The notes under the pieces are model-generated. The model saw only the letters and a list, made by a program, of their open reading frames with translations, did no database searches and had not been told where the DNA came from. Of a DNA stretch of 64,000 nucleotides, positions 49,216 to 56,400 are shown one piece after another. Made by a program: the position numbers and the translations under genes. Origin of the DNA: Paenibacillus sp. JDR-2 (lineage in GTDB: Bacteria > Bacillota > Bacilli > Paenibacillales > Paenibacillaceae); assembly GCF_000023585.1 (NCBI RefSeq), contig NC_012914.1, positions 210,001-274,000 of the forward strand, read 5' to 3'. Position 1 is the first letter of the stretch, and every line of letters starts with the position of its first letter.

Positions 49216-50571
49216 ATGAACAATGTAAAGGCGTTTATGAGAACGGAAGGGGATATTAACCTGTCTTCCGAGCGCAAGAACTGGCAGGCCAACCACTTAA
49301 GCGAAGAAGCAATGGACATTTTGGACGAGGACAGTCATTTCTTCGTGCATCAATCGATGTCGACTCCTTGCCTGAACGTCTTAGTTAATGCGGAAGGCAT
49401 TTACCTGGAGGATCTGGACGGGCGAAAATATATGGACTTCCATGGTAACGGTGTCCATCAGGTCGGCTACAAGAACCGTTATGTTATCGACGCGGTCAAA
49501 AACCAGCTTGAAGAGCTTCCTTTCCTGCCGCGCCGGTTCACGAATCCCGTTGCTGTCAAGCTGGCCAAGAAGCTGGCCGAATTGGCGCCGGGCGATCTGA
49601 ATAAAGTGCTGTTTACGCCTGGCGGAACAAGCGCAATCGGAATGGCGCTAAAGCTCGCCCGGAAGGCAACGGGAAAATTCAAAACCATCTCCACCTGGGA
49701 TTCCTTTCACGGAGCAGGCCTTGATGCTATTTCCGTCGGCGGTGAAGGGGTATTCCGCAACTCCATCGGTCCGCTGCTGCCGGGAACGGAGCATATGATG
49801 CCTTATAACAGCTACCGCTGCTTCATGGGCGATTGCGATAGCTGCGGCTTGAAATGCCTCGATTATTTGGAGTATATGCTGGAGCGGGAAGGCGATGTTG
49901 GAGCCATCGTGATGGAGCCGATCCGCAGCACGGATGTGCAAATTCCGCCCAAGGCGTACTTCAAGCGGCTGCGGGAGCTATGCGACAAGTATGGCGTCTT
50001 GCTCATACTGGACGAGATTCCGACCGCGTTTGGCCGGACGGGCACGATGTTTGTCCATGAGCATTACGATATCGTGCCGGATATCGTAGCGATTGGCAAG
50101 GGCTTCGGCGGCGGGATATTCCCGATGGCGGGCATCCTTGTGCGGGAAGGGTTGGATGCAGCGCAGGATATTTCGCTGGGCCATTACACGCATGAGAAAA
50201 GCTCGGTTGGCTGCGCGGCTGCGCTGGCGACAATTGAATATATCGAGCAGAACGGGCTGCTGGAGCATGCCCTGCGTATGGAGAAGGTATTTGAGCGGCA
50301 TTTAGCAGAGATGAAATCGAAGCATCTTGCCGTTGGGGATGTGCGCGTGAAGGGGATGCTGGCTGCAATCGAGCTGGTCCGTGACCGCAAGACCAAAGAA
50401 AGGGCAAGCGAGGAAGCGGAAAAGGTGATGTACCGCTGCATGGAGCGAGGCGTAAGCTTCAAGGTTTCAGGCGGCAACGTCTTAACCTTAGTGCCGCCGC
50501 TCATTACGACCGAGGAGCAGCTGGCGCGTGCCTTAAACATTATAGATGAAGCGATTGAGGATATTTGCTAG
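49216..50571 (+). CDS. Class-III aminotransferase-fold enzyme, PbfA-like
   Basis: This 451-residue cytoplasmic PLP enzyme has the PLP Lys in DIVAIGKGFGGG and the upstream Asp in LILDEIPTAFGRTG. The pieces HQSMSTPCLNVL, YMDFHGNGVHQVGY, LPRRFTN and GHYTHEKSSVGC resemble the group that includes PbfA, the (R)-1-hydroxy-2-aminoethylphosphonate ammonia-lyase; that match is from memory. If right, it would yield phosphonoacetaldehyde. A transaminase or decarboxylase of the same fold is the alternative. A small Cys-rich insert (CFMGDCDSCGLKC, ~residues 200-212) is notable. ATG is preferred over a TTG two codons upstream because AGAGGGGA is nine bases before it. The genes for PhnW and PhnX are not in the window. 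Confidence 0.72.
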   Translation: MNNVKAFMRTEGDINLSSERKNWQANHLSEEAMDILDEDSHFFVHQSMSTPCLNVLVNAEGIYLEDLDGRKYMDFHGNGVHQVGYKNRYVIDAVKNQLEELPFLPRRFTNPVAVKLAKKLAELAPGDLNKVLFTPGGTSAIGMALKLARKATGKFKTISTWDSFHGAGLDAISVGGEGVFRNSIGPLLPGTEHMMPYNSYRCFMGDCDSCGLKCLDYLEYMLEREGDVGAIVMEPIRSTDVQIPPKAYFKRLRELCDKYGVLLILDEIPTAFGRTGTMFVHEHYDIVPDIVAIGKGFGGGIFPMAGILVREGLDAAQDISLGHYTHEKSSVGCAAALATIEYIEQNGLLEHALRMEKVFERHLAEMKSKHLAVGDVRVKGMLAAIELVRDRKTKERASEEAEKVMYRCMERGVSFKVSGGNVLTLVPPLITTEEQLARALNIIDEAIEDIC

Positions 50572-50661
50572 TCCTTTTGAAGGGGCGGCTACGGGCTGCG
50601 AATGCAATGGAAACGGCTTTTGTTTTATAATGGTTATATATGAATGAAGGGGAGAAACACC

Positions 50662-51438
50662 ATGTCTTTGGCGGGTGAAGAAAGAAGAAATCGTATCCTC
50701 GAAATGCTTGGCATAAAGGGCAAGGTTAATGTCAATGAGCTGGCGCGGCAGTTCGAGGTGACGACAGAGACGATCCGGCGCGATCTTGACGATCTGGAGA
50801 AGAGCGGCAAGCTGAAGAAGGTTTACGGCGGCGCGGTTAAGCTGAAGACCGAGATTGAACCGGCGTATAGCGAACGGGAAATCATTTATGCGGAAGAGAA
50901 GCAGGCAATTGGGATGCTTGCAGCCGGCCTGGTCGAAGACAATGACGTGCTGGTTATCGACGAAGGCAGTACGGCCATGCAAATCATTCCCCATCTGACG
51001 GACAAGCGGAACCTTACGATACTTGTATGCTCCATTCCAACGCTAACGCTGCTTCTGGAATATCAGAGGAACGGTCTGATCGACGGGAGAACGATATTTA
51101 TCGGGGGAGAAGTAAATCCGAAGCATCTGAGGGTGTCGGGACCAATCGCCGAGAAAATGATGGAGGACTTTTACGTTAACAAAGCGTTTGTTTCCGTAGA
51201 CGGGGTGTCTCTCGAGAACGGGCTTACAGGCTTCGATTACGAGCGTGCGCTCTTTACCCGCAAGCTGATGTTATGCTCCCAGACAAAGGTTGTTGTCGCG
51301 GATTCATCCAAGATCGGCAAACGGACGGTTGCGAGAATCGCAGATCTGTCCGACGTGGATTACGTCGTTTCCAATAGCGAGCCTCCTACGGGATGGAATG
51401 GCATTCTTCAGGATAAAGGCGTAACCTGGCTCTCTTAA
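50662..51438 (+). CDS. DeoR-family transcriptional regulator
   Basis: This 258-residue cytoplasmic regulator has an N-terminal DeoR winged helix (LGIKGKVNVNELARQFEVT, then TIRRDLDDLEKSG). It is followed by the DeoR sensor domain with the VYGGAV linker, VIDEGSTAMQI and VVADSSKIGKR. The sensor fold usually binds a phosphorylated metabolite. The ATG lies eight bases after AAGGGGAG. It follows the PbfA-like gene with a 90-base gap and probably controls that gene and the HAD gene through the ACATAAAACAACA sites. Confidence 0.9.
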   Translation: MSLAGEERRNRILEMLGIKGKVNVNELARQFEVTTETIRRDLDDLEKSGKLKKVYGGAVKLKTEIEPAYSEREIIYAEEKQAIGMLAAGLVEDNDVLVIDEGSTAMQIIPHLTDKRNLTILVCSIPTLTLLLEYQRNGLIDGRTIFIGGEVNPKHLRVSGPIAEKMMEDFYVNKAFVSVDGVSLENGLTGFDYERALFTRKLMLCSQTKVVVADSSKIGKRTVARIADLSDVDYVVSNSEPPTGWNGILQDKGVTWLS

Positions 51439-51452
51439 GATACTTGCATGCT

Positions 51453-51486
51453 TAAAAGCCCAACCTTGCGAGGTTGGGCTTTTTGT
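51453..51486. terminator. Bidirectional terminator between the DeoR and VOC genes
   Basis: AAAAGCCCAACCT-TGCG-AGGTTGGGCTTTTT forms a perfect hairpin with A and T tracts on both sides. Confidence 0.9.
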
Positions 51487-51498
51487 TAGTTCTGAGCT

Positions 51499-51894
51499 TT
51501 ATTTCGCGTTCTCATCCGGCTGATGAATGCCGATCACATTGCCTTCGGTATCGATGTAATAGCCTTGCCAAGCCATGCCCGGCAGCGCGTATTTCGGCAG
51601 GGCTACCTGGCCGCCAAGACTAAGAATTTTCGCTTCCGTAGCATCGTAGTCTTCCACGCCCATTGTGCATGCGAAGCCGCTAACCGGTTGTCCCGGCTGT
51701 GGAGGAGGCCCCATTCGCTTGATCAGCGCTCCGTTAATGCCCATTGCGTTGGCATCGCCCGTTGTTGCTCCCAAATAAGGCATGCCTGCGTATTCGCTCC
51801 AATCCTCGAACGTCCAGCCGAATACCTCGCCGTAAAACTTCTTGGCACGCTCCATGTCATCGACATGAACTTCAAAATGAACGACTCTTCCCAT
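51499..51894 (-). CDS. VOC (glyoxalase-fold) protein
   Basis: This 131-residue cytoplasmic protein is a single VOC unit pair, starting MGRVVHFEVHVDDMERAKKF. It carries FYGEVFGWTFEDW and a C-terminal YYIDTEGNVIGIHQPDE, where His and Glu are typical metal-site positions. GGGAGGGG precedes the ATG. The family includes glyoxalases, dioxygenases and antibiotic-binding proteins; the function cannot be chosen from sequence alone. It stands alone between opposing genes. Confidence 0.85.
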   Translation of the reverse strand: MGRVVHFEVHVDDMERAKKFYGEVFGWTFEDWSEYAGMPYLGATTGDANAMGINGALIKRMGPPPQPGQPVSGFACTMGVEDYDATEAKILSLGGQVALPKYALPGMAWQGYYIDTEGNVIGIHQPDENAK

Positions 51895-52019
51895 GATACC
51901 CCTCCCAATTTTGGACTTCCTACTTTTTCTTCTAATAGCGTTACCGTTCCTGCTTGAGATAAACCGTTTACGGAAATTATAATGTATCGAAGCAATTCCT
52001 TAAGCAGTGGAGGGACAAG

Positions 52020-52661
52020 ATGAGCGATACAGCGGAAAATAACCTTTGCATCATAACGCTTGGCATGGGCTGTTACTGGAGCCCGGAAGCTTTGTTTGGC
52101 GCGGTTCCCGGCGTAATCAGGACACGCGTCGGCTTTGCCGGAGGAACAACGGCAGAGCCGACCTACCGCAGCATGGGCGATCATACGGAGACGGTTGAGC
52201 TGTTGTTCGACCCGGCCCTTGTTTCCTATGACGAGTTGCTGGAGCTGTTCTGGAACAACCATAATCCCTATAACATCAACGGCTATAAGGACAGGCAATA
52301 TCAGTCCCTGCTGCTCTATCGGGATGAGGAACAGGCGGAGGCTTTCCGTCGGATAAAGAGCCGTATGGAGCGGGATAAGGGTCCGCTTGATACGGAGCTG
52401 GCGCCCTTCAAGGCATTTTATCCCGCTGAATCCAGGCATCAGAAATATTATTTAAAGAGGTTCCCGGATGCAGTGGAGAAGCTGATGTCGCTGTATTCGT
52501 CAGCGGAGGGGCTGGAGAGGTCCACTTTGGCCGCAAGGCTGAACGGAGTGGCGAAGGGATTCCTCAATCTGGAACGTCTGCAGCATGAGATGAAGGGGTG
52601 GCCGATAGCCGAAGACGAGCTGAAAGAGAAGCTTTCCTTGATTCGACAAATTCGTTGGTAA
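52020..52661 (+). CDS. msrA: Peptide-methionine (S)-S-oxide reductase
   Basis: This 213-residue cytoplasmic enzyme repairs oxidised methionine. The active-site motif reads GMGCYWSPE with Cys18, where most MsrA proteins have GCFWG. Other family features are present: VGFAGG, GDHTETVELLFDP, NNHNPYNINGYKDRQYQS and SRHQKYYLKR. The C-terminal ~60 residues after HQKYYLKR extend past the usual end and contain no resolving Cys that I can see. It stands alone, without an msrB fusion. The start follows GTGGAGGGACAAG. Confidence 0.87.
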   Translation: MSDTAENNLCIITLGMGCYWSPEALFGAVPGVIRTRVGFAGGTTAEPTYRSMGDHTETVELLFDPALVSYDELLELFWNNHNPYNINGYKDRQYQSLLLYRDEEQAEAFRRIKSRMERDKGPLDTELAPFKAFYPAESRHQKYYLKRFPDAVEKLMSLYSSAEGLERSTLAARLNGVAKGFLNLERLQHEMKGWPIAEDELKEKLSLIRQIRW

Positions 52662-52739
52662 GTAGTTCTTCCTTCATAAATGTTATAACATGTTATATTA
52701 TTTATAAGTAGTCTAAAGGATTTAATTAAATATGATATA

Positions 52740-52768
52740 TTGACATAATATTAACCTGACTTTATATT
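52740..52768 (+). promoter_or_regulatory. Strong sigma-A promoter of the GH76 gene
   Basis: TTGACA (perfect) and TATATT are separated by 17 bases in an AT-rich stretch. It is the only clear promoter between msrA and the GH76 gene. Confidence 0.7.
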
Positions 52769-52779
52769 ATTAGGTGACT

Positions 52780-52820
52780 GAAGCCGATCGTATACCCGCA
52801 TGCGAATCGGCTTTTCTTTT
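52780..52820 (+). terminator. Terminator-like hairpin in the GH76 leader
   Basis: AAGCCGAT pairs with ATCGGCTT around a 17-base loop and is followed by TTCTTTT. It begins within ~10 bases of the transcription start predicted from the promoter. It could be an attenuator, or the distal terminator of msrA. Confidence 0.6.
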
Positions 52821-52848
52821 GCCAATTCAGCGACGCTGCTTACGAAGC

Positions 52849-52869
52849 ATGAATTGCTTCACAATTCAT
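52849..52869 (+). promoter_or_regulatory. Hairpin just before the GH76 ribosome site
   Basis: ATGAATTG pairs with CAATTCAT around a five-base loop, three bases upstream of AGGAGGG. It may affect translation or RNA stability. Confidence 0.4.
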
Positions 52870-52885
52870 TTTAGGAGGGATGTTT

Positions 52886-55800
52886 GTGACCGGTAAGACA
52901 AGAAGAAGGTCAAAGCTTATCGTATTGCCTATTGCTCTTGCACTCTCTGTTAGTCCCTTGATTCCAAACGGAACACCCCGTGCCCATGCCTTTGAGGCAG
53001 CCGACGCGAAGGCCGCGATTGAAGCCTACAATAACGCGTTCTGGGATGCGAGTGCGAAGTACTTCTGGAAAACCTCCAAGCATGACGGCTATCAGGACTT
53101 TTGGGTGGAGGCCGAGCTGTGGGAGCTGGTGATGGATGCTTATCAGGAGGCAACGGATCCGGAGCTGAAGGCGAAGCTGCGCAACCAGATTGACGACGTG
53201 TTCGACGGCGCGGTCGTGAAATACGGCCAGGATTGGACCAACAACACGTTTAACGACGACATTATGTGGTGGGCGATGGCAAGCGCAAGAGCCTATCAGA
53301 TTACGAATGACGCGAAGTACTTGGAGCGGGCGGAATATTATTTTAATTATGTGTACGATACCCAGTGGGATGACGAGTTTGCGGGCGGCGGCATTTGGTG
53401 GAAGAGCGATGACCGCACGACGAAAAATGCCTGCATTAACTTCCCCGCCGCGGAAGCTGCCGTATTCCTGTATAACGCTACTGGCAATGCTCACTATCTG
53501 GATGCCGCTTCAAAGATCTACCGTTGGAGCAAAACGATGCTGACCGACGGCAACGGCAAAGTATTCGACCGGATTGAAACGCAAAAAGGGCCGGTTCCAG
53601 ATGCAACCCACTATAATCAGGGTACGTTTATCGGCTCAGCCGTAGGTCTCTATCAAATTACGGGAGACAAGGTTTATTTGGACGATGCGCTCAAGGGGGC
53701 GGCCTTTACAAAGGAGAGACTGGTCGATGCCAACGGTCTGCTGCGTTATGAGGGACCTAACGGGGATCTGAAGGGCGGCAAAACCATCCTCATGCGTAAC
53801 CTCGGCTATCTGCAGAAGGTTGTTAATGCCAGCAGCGAGAGCAAGTACAAAACCTTCGCGGAGAGCTATAACGAGTGGCTGGCTTTTAATACGGATATGG
53901 CATGGAACAATCGCAATGCGGCCAATTTGGTCGACAGCAACTGGGCTGGCCAGCAGCTGTCCGGTACCTTCGAGTCGTGGAGCTCGGCAGCGGCCGTACA
54001 AGCGCTGACTTCACTGGAGCCGCAGGATGCGGAGCAGCTGGAATATGCCGTTAAAAATCCGTATAACAAGGTCGAGGCGGAAAGCTTTAATATCGTAAAC
54101 GGTCCGGGCATGGAGGGCAGCATCGAAGGCTCGATGCAATTAGGCGGTATTCAGGACGGCTACTACGCGGCTTATAAAAACGTGGATTTTGGCTCGGGAC
54201 AAGGTGCAAGCGGTTTCATTGCTAGGGCATCAAGCGGCACGGGCGGCGGTCAGATCGAGGTTAGGCTGGATGCTTTGGACGGTCCGAAGGTAGGAACCCT
54301 GAACGTCGAAGGCACTGGAGGCTGGAATAACTTTATTGATGCCGTTACGGTGCTGAAAGATGAGCAAGGGAATACGAGCAATGTGACCGGCAAACACGAT
54401 GTGTATCTGGTATTCAAAAAGACGAATGACTCGTATCTGTTTAACCTGAACTGGTTCAAATTTACGAAGACCGATCCAACCCGGACGGACGCTTACGCGA
54501 AGCTGCAGGCTGAGAACTTTGCGAGCAGCGATGGACTCAGCGTTAATTCCTCCGGACAATTTGCGGACGGCATTCACAATAATGCGTATGCGTCCTATAA
54601 GGATATTGATTTTGGCTCGGGAGCTGCCGGCGTTACGCTGCATGTTGCCAGCGGCAATAAAGGCGGATCCATTGAGGTGAAGCTGGACAGCCTCGACGGT
54701 CCAACGGCCGGCGTGATCGAGGTTCCCGCAATGGGCAGCTGGAATAATTGGGTGGACGTAACCTCCATCATCGATGATTCGCTGGCTGTTGGCGTTCATG
54801 ATGTGTACCTTATTTTCCATGGGGCGGACGGCAGCGACTATCCTTGCAATCTCGATTGGTTCACCTTCTCGCAAATCAAAGGAACGTCACGGGATGCCTA
54901 CGGTAAGCTGGAGGCCGAAAATTTTACGAACAGCGTAAACGTGGGTACGGAAAACGGCGGCAACCAGACTTATCTGGCTGGCGTATACGGTCCGAATAAT
55001 CCGTATGCGATGTACAATTACGTTGATTTTGGCGATGTTGGACCAACTCAGTTCCACGTTCAGGCGGCAAGCGCAACGAGCGGCGGAACCATTGAGGCCA
55101 GAATTGATGGCATTAACGGACCTGTCATCGCTACAGCTGAGGTAAGCGGTACGGGCGGATGGCAGACATTCAAGGTCTTTGACGGTTCGATTACGGCTCC
55201 GGTTACAGGCAAGCATCTGGTCTACCTTTTGTTCAAGGGGAATGACTGGCTGTACAACTTCGATAAGTTCACCTTTGGCGATTCGTCGGTCTTTACCGCA
55301 CCAACCTTGCCGCCAGACCCGGTTGATGACGGGGTTCCGCCGGGAGAGGTCGAGAATGTACAGTTCACGCGCGACAATAGCAAGCTGACCGTGCAGTGGG
55401 ACGGACCTTATGCGATGGATGGAGATGTCGTGAGGCTTAAGCTGCTCCAGAGTGGCCAGCAAGTTGGTGAAGCTGCGGAAGTGAAGCGTGGCGTGCAGTC
55501 GGCTGTGCTGAGCGGTATCGAAGCGGACCAAAGCTATACGCTTGTGATCAGCGCTGCGGATAAGTCGGGTAACGTATCTAAGGGTATTACAGTTGAAATC
55601 CCGGCAGTGCCAGTCTATTCTTTGAAGGCTAACGGATCGAAGCTTGCGGAAGGCACCGTGCTTGAGGATGATGGGTACTTAAGCTTCCAGGCCGGAGACG
55701 GCAAGACGGCGATCCGCTCGGCCAGCCTTGCTTTTGACGGTAAAACGTATGACGGAAATAAGCTTAACATTGAGCTCGCCGGTCATTTGGGAGCGAAAAC

Positions 55801-56128
55801 CGTTGTTATAGCCGTTGAGGATGCGGCAGGGAATAAGCTGCGGAAGACGATTCACATTCAGGTGAAGACAAGTACCGGAAGCATGAGCAAGCTGGTTGAC
55901 CGGTACAAGGCTTCGGGCGAGGTTGGCAAGTCTCTTGCATCCCAGCTTTCGGCGAGTCTGAAGCAGGCGCAGCATCACCTGGACAAAGGACATCGCGATC
56001 AGGCGGTCAAGCAGATGCAGGACTTCATCAAGCAGCTGAATAAGGCGAAAAGCGGCGACCTAAAAGCGCAAGCCAAAGCCGTATTAAATGCCGATGCGGA
56101 AGCGCTGATTGCGGGTTGGAAGAAATAA
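52886..56128 (+). CDS. Secreted GH76 alpha-1,6-mannanase with CBM6 and FIMAH modules
   Basis: This 1080-residue secreted endo-enzyme probably cuts alpha-1,6-mannan of fungal cell walls. A signal peptide ends near RAHAF (residue ~35). The GH76 (alpha/alpha)6 domain spans ~37-390. Its catalytic Asp pair D124-D125 lies in NDDIMWWAMASARAY. Three CBM6-like modules follow at ~395-530, 535-665 and 670-800, each starting KVEAESF-, KLQAENF- or KLEAENF-like and ending in a NL/NF-WF/KF motif. A fibronectin-III-like domain (~820-910), an Ig-like domain (~912-1000) and a C-terminal helical FIMAH domain (~1001-1080, LVDRYKASGEVGKSLASQL) complete it. The GTG start is seven bases after AGGAGG; an ATG two codons upstream is too close to that site. 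The leader holds a strong promoter directly followed by a terminator-like hairpin. Confidence 0.9.
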   Translation: MTGKTRRRSKLIVLPIALALSVSPLIPNGTPRAHAFEAADAKAAIEAYNNAFWDASAKYFWKTSKHDGYQDFWVEAELWELVMDAYQEATDPELKAKLRNQIDDVFDGAVVKYGQDWTNNTFNDDIMWWAMASARAYQITNDAKYLERAEYYFNYVYDTQWDDEFAGGGIWWKSDDRTTKNACINFPAAEAAVFLYNATGNAHYLDAASKIYRWSKTMLTDGNGKVFDRIETQKGPVPDATHYNQGTFIGSAVGLYQITGDKVYLDDALKGAAFTKERLVDANGLLRYEGPNGDLKGGKTILMRNLGYLQKVVNASSESKYKTFAESYNEWLAFNTDMAWNNRNAANLVDSNWAGQQLSGTFESWSSAAAVQALTSLEPQDAEQLEYAVKNPYNKVEAESFNIVNGPGMEGSIEGSMQLGGIQDGYYAAYKNVDFGSGQGASGFIARASSGTGGGQIEVRLDALDGPKVGTLNVEGTGGWNNFIDAVTVLKDEQGNTSNVTGKHDVYLVFKKTNDSYLFNLNWFKFTKTDPTRTDAYAKLQAENFASSDGLSVNSSGQFADGIHNNAYASYKDIDFGSGAAGVTLHVASGNKGGSIEVKLDSLDGPTAGVIEVPAMGSWNNWVDVTSIIDDSLAVGVHDVYLIFHGADGSDYPCNLDWFTFSQIKGTSRDAYGKLEAENFTNSVNVGTENGGNQTYLAGVYGPNNPYAMYNYVDFGDVGPTQFHVQAASATSGGTIEARIDGINGPVIATAEVSGTGGWQTFKVFDGSITAPVTGKHLVYLLFKGNDWLYNFDKFTFGDSSVFTAPTLPPDPVDDGVPPGEVENVQFTRDNSKLTVQWDGPYAMDGDVVRLKLLQSGQQVGEAAEVKRGVQSAVLSGIEADQSYTLVISAADKSGNVSKGITVEIPAVPVYSLKANGSKLAEGTVLEDDGYLSFQAGDGKTAIRSASLAFDGKTYDGNKLNIELAGHLGAKTVVIAVEDAAGNKLRKTIHIQVKTSTGSMSKLVDRYKASGEVGKSLASQLSASLKQAQHHLDKGHRDQAVKQMQDFIKQLNKAKSGDLKAQAKAVLNADAEALIAGWKK

Positions 56129-56147
56129 ATCCATATGTTCAGGAGGA

Positions 56148-56168
56148 TAAGGGCCCTAAAGGACCTTA
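56148..56168. repeat. Palindrome A of a four-copy array
   Basis: This 21-base quasi-palindrome has the form TAAGG-N11-CCTTA with a GGGCCCTAAAGGA centre. It lies 20 bases after the GH76 stop codon. Confidence 0.8.
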
Positions 56169-56199
56169 ACACATGAATATAAGTAATAAATGAGAGGAA

Positions 56200-56220
56200 T
56201 AAGGTCCTTTAGGGACCTTA
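56200..56220. repeat. Palindrome B of a four-copy array
   Basis: TAAGGTCC-CENTRE-GGACCTTA form, 21 bases, 52 bases from copy A. The spacer after A resembles the spacer after C. Confidence 0.85.
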
Positions 56221-56272
56221 AATTCACTCAAGCGCCCTAAAAGCGGTGACTTTTGCGTATGCGACAAGGTGT

Positions 56273-56293
56273 TAAGATCCCTTGGGGACCTTA
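56273..56293. repeat. Palindrome C of a four-copy array
   Basis: This 21-base copy has one arm changed (TAAGATCC) and starts 73 bases after copy B. Confidence 0.8.
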
Positions 56294-56324
56294 AAATAAG
56301 AACGTAAGCAACAAATCAGGAGGT

Positions 56325-56345
56325 TAAGGTCCCTAGAGGACCTTA
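56325..56345. repeat. Palindrome D of a four-copy array
   Basis: TAAGGTCC and GGACCTTA arms flank CTAGA. It starts 52 bases after copy C, repeating the A-B distance. Confidence 0.85.
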
Positions 56346-56348
56346 ACG

Positions 56349-56400
56349 GAAAAAAGGGCTAACCCGAGTCAACTTGTTGACTTGTGGCTAGCCCTTTTTA
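56349..56400. terminator. Bidirectional terminator between the GH76 and GH10 genes
   Basis: A long stem (AAAAAGGGCTA...GTCAAC against GTTGAC...TAGCCCTTTTT) serves the convergent genes on both strands. Confidence 0.88.

Noticed and set aside
56148..56345. CRISPR array
   Set aside because: The repeats are short palindromes with unequal spacings (52, 73, 52), the spacers after copies A and C resemble each other, and no cas gene is present.
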